From Micractinium sp. NFX-FRZ (Eukaryota; Chlorophyta; Trebouxiophyceae; Chlorellales; Chlorellaceae): a stretch of 64,000 nt of DNA. Below the pieces are notes generated by a model that saw nothing but the letters and a program-made list of their open reading frames with translations, had not been told where the DNA came from and made no database searches. The number at the start of each line of letters is the position of its first letter. Position 1 is the first letter of the stretch. The DNA lies in contig JAPTJF010000280.1 of the NCBI GenBank assembly GCA_029339195.1, positions 19,619 through 83,618 on the forward strand, given 5' to 3'. Of this stretch, positions 34,288 to 44,100 are shown in pieces. Both the position numbers and the translations under genes were made by a program.

Positions 34288-34630
34288 CGTGCCAAACTCC
34301 CTGGGCTGGATGCGCTCAGTCTGATTGTCTTTCACTCGAACCATTTTCCAACCAGCCTTGTTAAGTGTACTCGCCACCTCACAAGCTGATAGTGACTTCA
34401 TGTACAACCATTAGCAGACTCTATGCAATTGCTACTTGTTATTCCCTGCCCATCTCCTGCAAATGAATGTCGGAAGGTTCATTTCGATTTCGGAAGACCC
34501 ACGTGGCACGCGGGCCTATACTGGCGCCCTGGTTGCTTGTTCTGCTCAATTTGTTGCTCGAAGTATATCACATAAGGCGCAACGACATTGAAGAGCCTCG
34601 CCGCTCAGACACCGGTCAAGAGCGACACCT

Positions 34631-34635
34631 TGTAA
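34631..34635 (+). terminator. TGTAA, possible 3'-end signal of MGCC copy 1
   Basis: 344 nt after the copy 1 stop. The same element exists before copy 1 (33461-33465) because the duplicated unit includes it, so its role is uncertain. Confidence 0.35.
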
Positions 34636-34680
34636 ACGCGCTTCTCGGCTCAGCACCGTTGCTTGGCTGCTGCACAAACC

Positions 34681-35403
34681 ATGGGCTGCTGTACAGACGT
34701 CTTCTGGTGCGCAAAGGACCGAGAGATAGTGCATGCAGATGGCCCACCTAGAGCTGCCCCCGCCTGCACCGCCCCAGCGCTGTGGCCTGTTCCTACCCAT
34801 TGCCCGCCGCCGCTGTGCTGCCCACTCGCTTTGCATCCCTGCACCACTGACCCCGCAATGTCGGCATTTTGTACACTGTGAATGAATGCAATGCCCACCC
34901 TGTAGCCTCCCATGCCGGATCCTGGAGGACATCTGCGACGCCATCATGGTGATCCTCTGGTGAGCAAACAAACACTAGTTAACGTAATTATGTATGGGTC
35001 GTGAATCGTGGCAGGAGTCCTGGTCCACGTGAGGGTGGCTGACTGGGTGCCTGCCGTTGTCCCCAAGGGCCTGCACACACACCTGCCCTGCTCTGGGAAG
35101 TGCCCCACCCGCCACCCGTGCCCCGCGCAGCTGCCTCCCTTCTCCAATCATTCCGCCAATCAAACGTCCGGCACAGCGGTCATTGCAGGTGCCAGCGCTG
35201 CTGGCCACCTCGTCTTGCCTGCCCTCCCGCACTCGCCACCCTCCATCTAGCCCTGTGCAGCCGCCCCCGTGGTACCGTCTTTTCCCTGAGCGCTGCCTCT
35301 CCTCCCTGAGCACCCACCACTTGCCGCTTCTCACCCTCCCCCAACCCCGTGCAGCTGCCCCTGCCGCTGCTGCTGTGGCTGCCCTCGGACGAGCTCGGAG
35401 TAG
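34681..35403 (+). CDS. Small MGCC cysteine-rich protein, copy 2, C-terminally truncated
   Basis: Exons 34681-34706, 34906-34959 and 35355-35403 give 42 residues: MGCCTDVF, LPCRILEDICDAIMVIL, CCPCRCCCGCPRTSSE then stop. The TAG at 35401 replaces the TCA serine codon of copy 1. The sequence of the Pro/Tyr-rich tail persists downstream but is also frameshifted by a 10-bp insertion near 35446. The second exon uses a TAG acceptor. The N-terminal lipid-anchor signal and Cys cluster are kept, so the short product could still work, or this copy is decaying. Confidence 0.6.
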
Positions 35404-35918
35404 GAGCGGCGGCAGGTGGTGGTGGTGCAGCAGCCGCAGCCGGTGTACCCCGATGTAAATTGCGCATCAGCCCCAGTACGCTTACCAGCCTTCGTTCGCT
35501 CATCACCCGCCTCCCCACCATGCCAAACGGTAGCATGCCTCCTGATCAGCTACCCTCACGCTGGCCAGCCAAGCTAAGGCCGGATGTGCTCAGCAGAACT
35601 GTATATCAGTAAACCAGTCTCTAATTCATTCGACCGGCCATGCTGCCTGTCGATTAACCACCTCCAAAAGCTAACAGCGACGTGTACAACCATACGCAAA
35701 CCCTATGCAACTGCCTGCCTACTGGTGATTCCCTGACCATCCACTCCTGCATTGCCCCACCAACCCACAATCATGCAAGACAGCCAGCCAGCCACGCCCA
35801 TGTAGCGCTCTGTATACGTACCTAGACGCACGGAGGGATTGGTCACAAGGGGTACAGCATCAAATGCAGTAGAGAGAGCAGCGGAGGTTGCACGGCAAGC
35901 GAGGATGGGGGGCAGGAG
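35404..35918. other. 3' flank between MGCC copy 2 and the TBC gene
   Basis: About 500 bp, AT-richer than its surroundings, holding remnants of the copy 2 tail and then nothing recognisable. Confidence 0.5.
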
Positions 35919-35923
35919 TTACA
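35919..35923 (-). terminator. Polyadenylation signal TGTAA, minus strand (TBC gene)
   Basis: TTACA on the plus strand, 460 nt beyond the TBC stop codon. Confidence 0.5.
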
Positions 35924-36382
35924 GGGAGAAAATGAGTGGCGGGTGCCACAGGGGGCGGGAGCTGCTGGCAGGCGCCTGTGCTGCCGTAGCCGCCAGCTGC
36001 CATGCTGTGGTCTACGAGAAGTGTGCAGAGCGTGCAGACCCAAAAGAGGCTCTCCACCTGCAGGCGACAGGGCAGGCGAGGCGCAGGCACCCAGCACGCG
36101 TCAGCAGCAGCGCGCCGGGAGATGGGCGTCTTGGGCAGGAGTGCGCCACTGGGCGGGGCCGCAATGCCATGCCCGTTCTGCCTTGGATGCCTGCGTCAAG
36201 CAGCCGCACGAGCTCGCAACAGCGCCCAGGCTCCGTGGCATCCCGCCCAAGCAAGCGACAGCGCCAGCTCAGCGACTGTCTGTGCGTACTGCCCTGCCCC
36301 TACCACCCACCCACCCACCCTGACGCCATCCAGACGCCATCCAACAACGCTCCAAAGGAACCCCTGCCCCCATGTAATGATC

Positions 36383-39300
36383 TCACATGTAGGCGCGCGA
36401 CAGCACCAGCTCAATGTCCTTCTCCGCCCACCCCTTTGTGGGCGGGCGCTGCAGGAACATGATGAGCTCCTGGAATTCAAGCTGCCGCAGCTGCTCGCTC
36501 CAGCTGCAGGAGGGCAGTGGGGGTTGCGTGTGCAGAAGAGACGGCCGTGAGCAGAAGTGGAAGTGCAGGGGAGAAGGGCGTGCACGCGAAGCGCGACGCC
36601 GAACCTGTGCCATGCATGGCAGAGAAGGAAGCCGGCAGCGAGCCGCACGCCGTCCCAGCTGCTGCTAACAGGCGCGCGTTTGCACGTGGCCAAACAGCAA
36701 CCAGCACCCCCACCTGAGCAGGAAGGCAGCCAGGGTGTATGCCAGGAAGTCTTTGAGCTGTGACCTGCAGGCACCAAAGAGTACAGCCGTGGGAGGGAGG
36801 GAGGGCGTGTGGCAAGCGACCTCGTGCCAAAACTGGCTGCGGGGTGCATGCTCCCGCATCACACAGCAGTGCAGCACATTGCAGCTGGGGTGTAAAGCTG
36901 GGGCAGAAGGGAGCAAGCAGCGTAGCATGTGCAGCAGCGGCGCTGTCGGTGGCAGGAACAGGAGCGATCACTGCGCGCCATCCAACGGTTCGTGTCCCAC
37001 AGACGCACCACCAGAAGAAACGGCACCTCGCGCGGCAGCAGGCACAGCACGCAAAAGGTACCAAACAATGTGCTCACACGCTAGAGGCTAGAGGTACCAA
37101 CCAATGTGCTCACACGCTAGAGGCTAGAGGTACCAACCAATGTGCTCACCCTTCCGACAGGTATGTGTCCCACAGGCGCACCGCCAGCGGGAAGGGCACC
37201 TCGCGCAGCAGCAGGCAGTTGACCCAGCGGAAGGCAAACTGGATGAACTGCAGGCCCTCCTTCTCCAGGTGCGCTGCCAGGGGCTCCTCCACACGCCTGG
37301 TCAGCAGGGTTGTGAGGGCGGGGGCGACAGGGATCAGCAGAGGGGCGGGAGGGGCAGCAGAGGGGGCGGCCAGGAATGGAGGAGGGCGCATTGGTAGGGT
37401 GAGAGGCGATGAGAGGCTGATGGGCACGGCACGCAGCGGCAATCGTGTTGCAAAGCAGGCTCAACAGGTCTGTTACAACCCCGCCCCCGCCCCCGCCCCA
37501 CCCCCACCTGATGAGTTCTTGGGTGTGGAACACGGTGCGCTGGATGCCGGGCTGCGCGTAGGTGTAGTGGTCTTGGATGCCGTCTAGCAGCTTGCATAGG
37601 CACCTGCACATTTGCACAAGAAACAATACGGATGAGTCAGTGCGCGGACGCAGTGTGGTGGTCAGAGAGTGGCGCCCAGCAGCTTGCACAGGCACCCAGG
37701 AAGGCTGCAGGGCAGCGGCGCCAGGGGGTGCGTCACGGCGCCGGAGGTTTTGAACCAACAACCAAACACTGACCCCACCAGCTACAGCTCGCTTTCGACG
37801 TCTGAAAGCAAGTCATCAGGTCCACACACACCCCAGCCCTCAACAAGTCCGTCCCCTCCCCCACCACTAGCCCCTCACCAGTAGCAGTCCGCTTCAATGT
37901 CCAGCAGCAGGTCGTCGGCACACCCCGCCATAATCCACACTAATCAGTGTCCAGCAGTCAACAAGTACGCCACCCACCACCACCGGCCCCTCACCAGTAG
38001 CAGTCCGCCTCAATGTCCAGCAGCAGGTCGTCGGCACACCCCGCCACGCTCCACCCCTCCATGGGCCCCTCCAGGTGCTCCGACATGAAGACAGCCATGA
38101 AGGGCGTCACCAGGTCGTTGATGCCCTGCACGTAGCCGCTGGCAGGGTGCCTGCAGACGGGCGCAAAAGGGAGAAGGGAGGGAGCATGCGCTGAGATGAA
38201 GGCTAATGCGGGGCCAGGGAGAGCAAGAAAGGGAAGAAGGACGAGGGGTGAGTGCCTGCTGCTGGCATAGAAACAGCCCTCAAGGGGGGGCCAGGTTGCA
38301 CATGCCCTGCATGCTTCCACCGGCGGGTGTGTGCAAACCAAAAGACAGGCCAGGAGGGAAGACACACCGATGCCCCGCCTGCCACCCCTGGTCGTGCAGA
38401 GGAGCGACTGCCTTGCCCGGCATTGCTCCGCCTTCCAGTCATTCTTGCCGCCGCAGTTCGGCACGGCGGGGTTTGGTTGACAAGACACGCTTGTCATCCC
38501 TGCTTTCCGCCTGCTGCCTCACCGTATGCCCCAGATGTAGAGGATGCGCTCCAGCGACTTTTGGATCTGCGGCTGGTGGAAGAAGGCCACGCCTGGCGCT
38601 GTGCGCGGCACGTCCACCGCCACCTGCGCGAAGCGTGCAATGCAGAGTGAGGGTGGCGGAGATGGGGCAGGTGGAAGAATGCCGCCCCGCATGCTGTGCG
38701 CGGCACGCCCAGCGCCACGTGGCAAGCATTGTGGCAGCAGGCCGGTGCAGAGCAGCTGGAAGCAGGCAAGACAGGAGAATTCAAGACAGGAGCACAACGC
38801 ACCGGCGCACCTGATCCGCAGGCGGGCAACAAGCGCACAGCACGACCCCTGGCCCTGGCTGAGGGCGCACCTGCCTCAGAGCCCCCAGATGCGTGCCGTC
38901 CTCCACCACATGCATGCCTCTGTCCCCCCAGAAACAGAGCCCCACGGAACGGACAAAATGAGGACACGAACTGGCAGCAGTGGGCGCACCTGCCTCAGCG
39001 CACCCAGCTCCTCCCCCATCTGGTCCGCCCCCCCATTGGCTGCCAGGTCATAGTAGTCGGGCACCATGTCACGGTACTCCTGCCGCTTGCGCGCCATGAT
39101 CTGCGGCACCAAGGGCAGAGAAATGAGATACAGCCTCTGTTGACAGCTGCTCACGCGGCAGGAGCACATCACAGTAGTTGAGCACCATGTTGCGGTGCAT
39201 CCCGCCGGCGCATGCGCGCGATGATACTTGCGGCGTGCAGTGGGTGTACGATATGCTGGCAAAGATCCCGGCTTGCCCCGCCACTTCTGCACACACACCA

Positions 39301-40739
39301 GCCATCTGCTCCACCGTCCCATCATGCCCACGAGCCAGCTGCGGACGCCAGGCAGCAGCAGGCGCCTCCCGCTATCGGCAGCGCAGCATCGAAGCATCCG
39401 CTCCCTCCTTGGCAGGCGGTGACGCTGCACAGCAGCAGCTCCCACCTCTTCTCCATAAGGCGGCTGCTTTCCACCACAAGACCCCTCCAGCCGCCTCCCT
39501 CCCTGCGCACCTGCGTGCGCCGCTCCCGGTTGGGCGGCAGGTACCCCAGCAGCAGGCGCCAGCAGGTGGGGCGCAGCTGGGCCGGGATGCCGCTCCAGGC
39601 CAGCTCCCGCAGCGCCTCTAGGTCTACCACCTGCTCCACAATAGCAGGAGTAGAAATACAATGCGGGGGCGCATGGTTGGTTATTAGCGCAGTGGCTTTA
39701 GGTCTACCACCTGCCCCCAACGCAACAGCAGGGGAGGAGGGGGCATGTGGGATATGGAGGCTATGCAGTTCTGTGCAGGGTGCAGTGATCAAGAAAAGCA
39801 GGGCGGGTGCGCGCGTGTGAAAGCATGCTGTTTCTGCTGTCCATCACCGCTGCTAGTGCCAGGTGTGGGTGGCTGTCTGCGCAGTGCGCGGCAATGCTTG
39901 GCACGCCGTGCACCCGCAACTGCGCAGCGCCCAAAAAGCAGGCATGCCCGAGCAACTGCGCAAGTCTCACTATATCCCTACACAGCGTTTCATACACTCC
40001 ACATCGGCCCCACCAGCAGCACCCACCTGCTCGTTCAGCAGCCGCATGAACTTGGCTATTCGTGTGTCGCTCATGCTGCGCAGCGCTGCCACCTGCACGC
40101 CGTCCCGTTGCGGCCGTATCGTCGCTTCCGCCTGCGGGCTGCCAGTTCCTGCCATGTCACCACTGCTGCCATTGCCTCCGCCCTCTTCTTGCGAGGAGGA
40201 GCCCCCTGTTGTGCGCCGCGAGGTGGCGGCAGTGCCGCCGCTGCTGCCGCCGCTGCCTGGGCGCGCTGGTGGCGGCGAGCTGCTGCTCACCGCCTCCTGC
40301 GGATGCCCGGGGATGTGAACATGAAGGCAACAGACAATGTGCGATCCTGCCGCTGACCCAACACGCCCACATGCAGGAGGCAGCAACAGGGAGAGGAGAA
40401 CAAGCGCTCACCATGGGCCGCCTGGCGCCGCCGCCGCCGTCCAGCGACAGCGCCGCCACCCCCAGCTGCGCCGCTGCTGCCGCGGCTGCCGGGTCGTCCG
40501 GGGGACGCCCCTGCTGCTGCTGCTGTTGTGCTGCCGCCGCCTCCGCCTCGCTGCCGGTCCGCCCCTTTCGGGACAGCTTGACCTTGCCGGGGAAGCCGCG
40601 TCCCGCAAAGAGGCTGCATGATCGGGGGAAGGTGGGGTCTTGAGCACTGTCACAAGGCAGCAAGCTGCCGATCGCTCTGCGCAGAACGAGCGTAGCGCCC
40701 TCACCTGCGGACGCCCGGAAACCCGCCCTCCCCGCTCAT
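36383..40739 (-). CDS. TBC-domain Rab GTPase-activating protein (TBC1D22-like)
   Basis: Eleven exons in gene order: 40739-40705, 40613-40412, 40296-40027, 39630-39511, 39100-38990, 38623-38523, 38150-37995, 37603-37508, 37296-37150, 36764-36714, 36503-36383 (469 aa, frame kept throughout). A low-complexity N-terminus of ~170 residues precedes a full TBC domain: GIPAQLRPTCWRLLLGYLP, VAVDVPRT with the catalytic arginine finger, HPASGYVQGINDLVTPF with the glutamine finger, EADCYWCLCKLLDGIQDHYT, FAFRWVNCLLLREVPF and VRLWDTYLSEG. Order and wording fit the TBC1D22 subfamily, which acts on Rab GTPases at the Golgi. The specific Rab cannot be read. Introns contain decayed copies of six or more exons. 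Confidence 0.95.
36988..37050 (-). pseudogene. Decayed copy of TBC exon 37296-37150
   Basis: Minus strand reads CLLPREVPFLLVVRLWDTNR against CLLLREVPFPLAVRLWDTYL in the real exon. It lies in the next intron, about 170 bp downstream in the gene. Confidence 0.8.
37069..37150 (-). repeat. 36-bp unit in three copies carrying a splice donor
   Basis: Units start at 37069, 37105 and 37141 (TGTGCTCAC..; unit ends GAGGTACCAACCAA). The last copy overlaps the true donor (GTGAGC, minus) of exon 37296-37150, so the donor sequence itself is triplicated. Confidence 0.85.
37672..37695 (-). repeat. Exon echo of TBC exon 37603-37508 start
   Basis: CAGCAGCTTGCACAGGCACC repeats TAGCAGCTTGCATAGGCACC of the real acceptor border at ~37585-37604. 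Confidence 0.65.
37874..37940 (-). repeat. Exon echo of TBC exon 38150-37995 end and donor
   Basis: A ~60-bp block including CCTCACCAGTAGCAGTCCGC (donor plus last codons) is nearly identical to 37989-38052. A more decayed third version is recognisable near 37775-37850. Use of the 37881 donor instead of 37995 would retain 115 nt. Confidence 0.85.
38655..38730 (-). pseudogene. Decayed copy of TBC exon 38623-38523 start (arginine-finger exon)
   Basis: Minus strand reads HVALGVPRTACGAAFFHLP against VAVDVPRTAPGVAFFHQP in the real exon. The catalytic D-x-x-R step is changed (LGVPR). It lies in the intron just before the real exon. Confidence 0.8.
38868..38886 (-). repeat. Exon echo of TBC exon 39100-38990 end
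   Basis: GGGCGCACCTGCCTCAGAGC repeats the donor border GGGCGCACCTGCCTCAGCGC at 38983-39002. Confidence 0.7.
39165..39237 (-). pseudogene. Decayed copy of TBC exon 39100-38990 start
   Basis: Minus strand reads GGMHRNMVLNYCDV against RQEYRDMVPDYYDL, preceded by a CGCAAGTATCATCGCGCGCA stretch resembling the true acceptor border. It lies in the intron before the real exon. Confidence 0.65.
39698..39720 (-). repeat. Exon echo of TBC exon 39630-39511 acceptor border
   Basis: TTAGGTCTACCACCTGC at 39699-39715 repeats CTAGGTCTACCACCTGC at the true acceptor (39619-39635). Confidence 0.75.
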
Positions 40740-41196
40740 ACTGGGCGACACTTGTGCTGGGCAGCTGCGTGCGGCGCCTCAGACATTGTGCGGCGCTCCA
40801 CATGAGAGAAAGCTGGCGAGGCACAGCGTGCATGCCACGGCACCTCCCCTGCCCTTGAGGCTCTTGGACCGCCAAATTCGGGGCAGATCCGGCATTTGTA
40901 AGTCCTTGGGGAGCTGCAGAAGCAGGGATTGACTCCCGACACTTCAGTCAACCCGCCGGCTGGCCCAGACTCTCAACAGCCCAGCCAGGGCCCTCCATGG
41001 TCTGAGCGTCTCGATACCGCATCTTCAGGTGCACAATGTCTCGCCGCCCGCCCCGGAGCCCAGCAGTGCAGGCGCACCTGCCGCCGCCGGCCTGCCGCTC
41101 TCGCCGCCTCCCGCCGGCGCCGCCTGACCGCACCTCTTCCGCCCGTGCCCGCTTCTGCCCTGTCCCCGCCTGCCACTTGAAGAAGGCCTGGCAGAG
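40740..41196. promoter_or_regulatory. Bidirectional promoter region, TBC (-) / kinesin (+)
   Basis: 457 bp between the two start codons. No core element stands out. Confidence 0.5.
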
Positions 41197-44100
41197 ATGC
41201 AGGGCTATCCACAGCAGCATTATGGTGGCGGCGGCCCGCAGATGCAGCCGTTCTACGGGATGCCCAATGGAGGCGCCGCCGATTTCCCAGGCGGGCTGCC
41301 ACCCCCAGGCATGGGAGGGCCACTGCCCATGCAGCCAGCCCCCATTCGGCTGGCACGCTTCCCCGGCAGCGAGCTGCATGCGCCGGCGCCGGGGCAGCAG
41401 CAGGCGCAGCAGCAGGGCAACATGTACGCAATGTCGCAGCCGCAGATGCAGATGCCTGGTGGTCCATCACGCACCGGCTCGGCTGGGCGGCCTCAGATGG
41501 CCGGGATGCCACCCGGGTATGGCATGCCGCCGGCCATGGGAGGCATGCAGCCCTACCAACCCATGATGCCGCGGATGATGGCCTCTGGCCCACAGGCCCC
41601 TATGGGACCCTATGGCATGCCCCCGCCCGGCGCCTACCAGCAGCAGCAGCAGCAGCAGGGGCCGTATGGCATGCAGCAGCAGCAACAGGCGGTGCTGCAG
41701 CCGCCGTCGCAGATGCAAGGCGGCCGGCAGGTGCGCTCGGGAGCTACCACACCCAAGGGCCTGGCTGGATCTGGAGCCAACACGCCCATGCACCCCATGC
41801 AGCGCACGCTGAGCGGTGGGCAGTCCATGATGATGGCCCCTGGCGGCGGGTACATGCTGGGGCCGCAGCAGCAGGCGCAGCAGCAGCAGGGACCCCCGCC
41901 CTTCATGCAGGGGCCGGGAGGCATGCCCCTCATGCCCCCGCCGCCCGGCATCGTCCTCCCCGATTCCCTCTCTCCGCCAGCACCCGCGTCGCTGCGCGCC
42001 CCCGGAAGCGGCAGCAGCCCCGGCAGCCGGGTGCAGTCAGCCACCTACATGCACCAGCCGCACTCCCGGGGTGGCTCCTTTGGTGGGCCTGGCCCGGCCG
42101 GCCTCATGGAGCCAATGCAGGCGCTGTCCCCTCCCCGGGGCGGCTTGCCTCGCGCCGGCAGCGCTGGCAGCGTCAACGGCGGCGGCAGCTTGAGAGGCTC
42201 CATGGGATCACTGGATCTCAGCAATGCGCTAGGCAGCGGCAGCACCCAGCTGCGGCGCAGCATGGACCGTGTGGGCAGCGGCAGCATTGTCGTGCCCGGC
42301 AAGGCCACCGCGCCGTCGAGCCGCGCTGGCTCCGCGGGCAAGCGGAGCAACGCTGCCGCTGCTGCGGCAGCAGCAGCAGTAGCCTCTGTGGAGCAGTTGA
42401 ATGAGTATGACAACATCAAGGTGGGTGGGTAGCAAGGAGATGGGTTAAGCGCTGGGCTGGGCAGCTGTCCAGGCACAAAAGAACCTCCTGCAATGCAAGT
42501 GGGTGCATGCATGCGACTTGCCCCTCCGCACGCCTCTTTCGCTGGTGAGACAACGGGCCCCACCTTTGCTGTCATCGTTGCAGCCAGCAAGGTCCCACCG
42601 GCTCACTTGCCTTTCACCTACTGCCCCGGGCTGCCTGCTGCAGGTGGCAGTGCGCGTGCGCCCGCCAAACGCGCAGGAGCTGGCACGGGGTGATGCGCAG
42701 GCGCTGTTTGTCAACCCCAACGATTGCCGCCAGGTCAGCTTTTGCTGGCGCCAGCTGCCAGGCGGGCCCCTGTCGGGTAGTACGTAATGTGCTGTGTTGC
42801 CCTCCTCTTTCCTTTTCTCCCCGGCCATCACTGCCTGCCTGCCCCGCCCCTGCCCTCTCAATTTGCCCCTCGCTTTGTGCAGATCCAGCTCTGCGTGCCG
42901 CCGGGTTACTCGCGCAACGGCGCCCCCGCCACCCGCCACTTCAACTTCCACGCCTGCCTTGCACCAGCCTCACGCCAGCAGGTGCGTGGATGGTGGTTGG
43001 GGGAAGCAGGGAAAATGCTGTGAAGCTCGCCTGCCTGCCTGCCTGCCTGCCTGCCTGCATGATAAGTATACACCGGCTGTCAAATGAATACTCACCAAGA
43101 AGGCTTGCTACCCAGGCACTGCCCTCCAGCGCGTCCGCCCAGGCTTCTCTCTGCCCCGCCTTCTCTCTGCCTCTTTTGTGCAGGATGTGCTGCGGCTGTG
43201 CGGCATCACGCAGCTGCTGGATGCCGCCCTGGATGGGTACAACGCCACTGTGCTGGCCTATGGTCAGACAGGCTCCGGCAAGACCTTCACCATGAGCGGT
43301 GGGTTGGCCATTTGGGGGCTATGCCCAGGCCTGGGCGCCGTGGTTTGCTTGCATGTAGATGAACAGAGTTGGCGACTTGCAAAGCTGGAGGCGGGGACAA
43401 TGCTGCTGTCTATGCGCTGCGCATTGCGCATGCTGACATGCGGCCCCCCACCCGCCTGGCCTGCCCCTCTCTGTCTTGTCCAGGCCGGGAGGACGCGCTG
43501 CTGGATGAGGGGTACATGGGGGACAGCGATGACGGCATCATCACACGCTCGCTCATGTACCTCTTTGATCAGCTGGCGGCCCGCAGCGGCGGAGCCCCTT
43601 CAGGCAGCCCTGCGGGCGGCGCAGGTGGCTCGAGCAGCGGCGGTGATGGCTGCCGCTACAGCATGCGGGTGTCGTTTGCGGAGATCTACAATGAGCAGAT
43701 CTACGACCTCATCCGCTTTGACCGCCGTCAGCTGGCGGTGAGCTGGCAGGGCAGGGCGGGTGGTTGGGGCGGGGGCGGGGGCGGAGAAGGATGCAGCGCT
43801 TGGGTGAGGCGGGCTTCGAGCCTGCATTCTCAGGTTCATCTGAAGTGTTTCACTCGCAAATTTCCTTACCCTCGTGCCCACACCCTCGCCCACACACCTG
43901 CCCGCTGCCTGCCGTGCCCCTGCAGGTGCGGTGGGACGCCACCAAGGGCTTCCATGTGCCCGACCTGCTGTGCAAGGAGTGCGCCAACCTGGAGGACACG
44001 CTGCGGGTGAGCTGAGCTGGCACAGTGTGCACAGCAGCGCACCAGGCAACCAGGTTGCAGCCGCCGCCGCTGCTGCACAGCCCTGCCAGTGCCATAGCTT

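Noticed and set aside
37069..37150. CRISPR array
   Set aside because: Three head-to-tail units without spacers, inside a eukaryotic intron.
43800..43840. tRNA-like GGCTTCGAGCC motif
   Set aside because: No cloverleaf could be formed around it; it lies in a kinesin intron.
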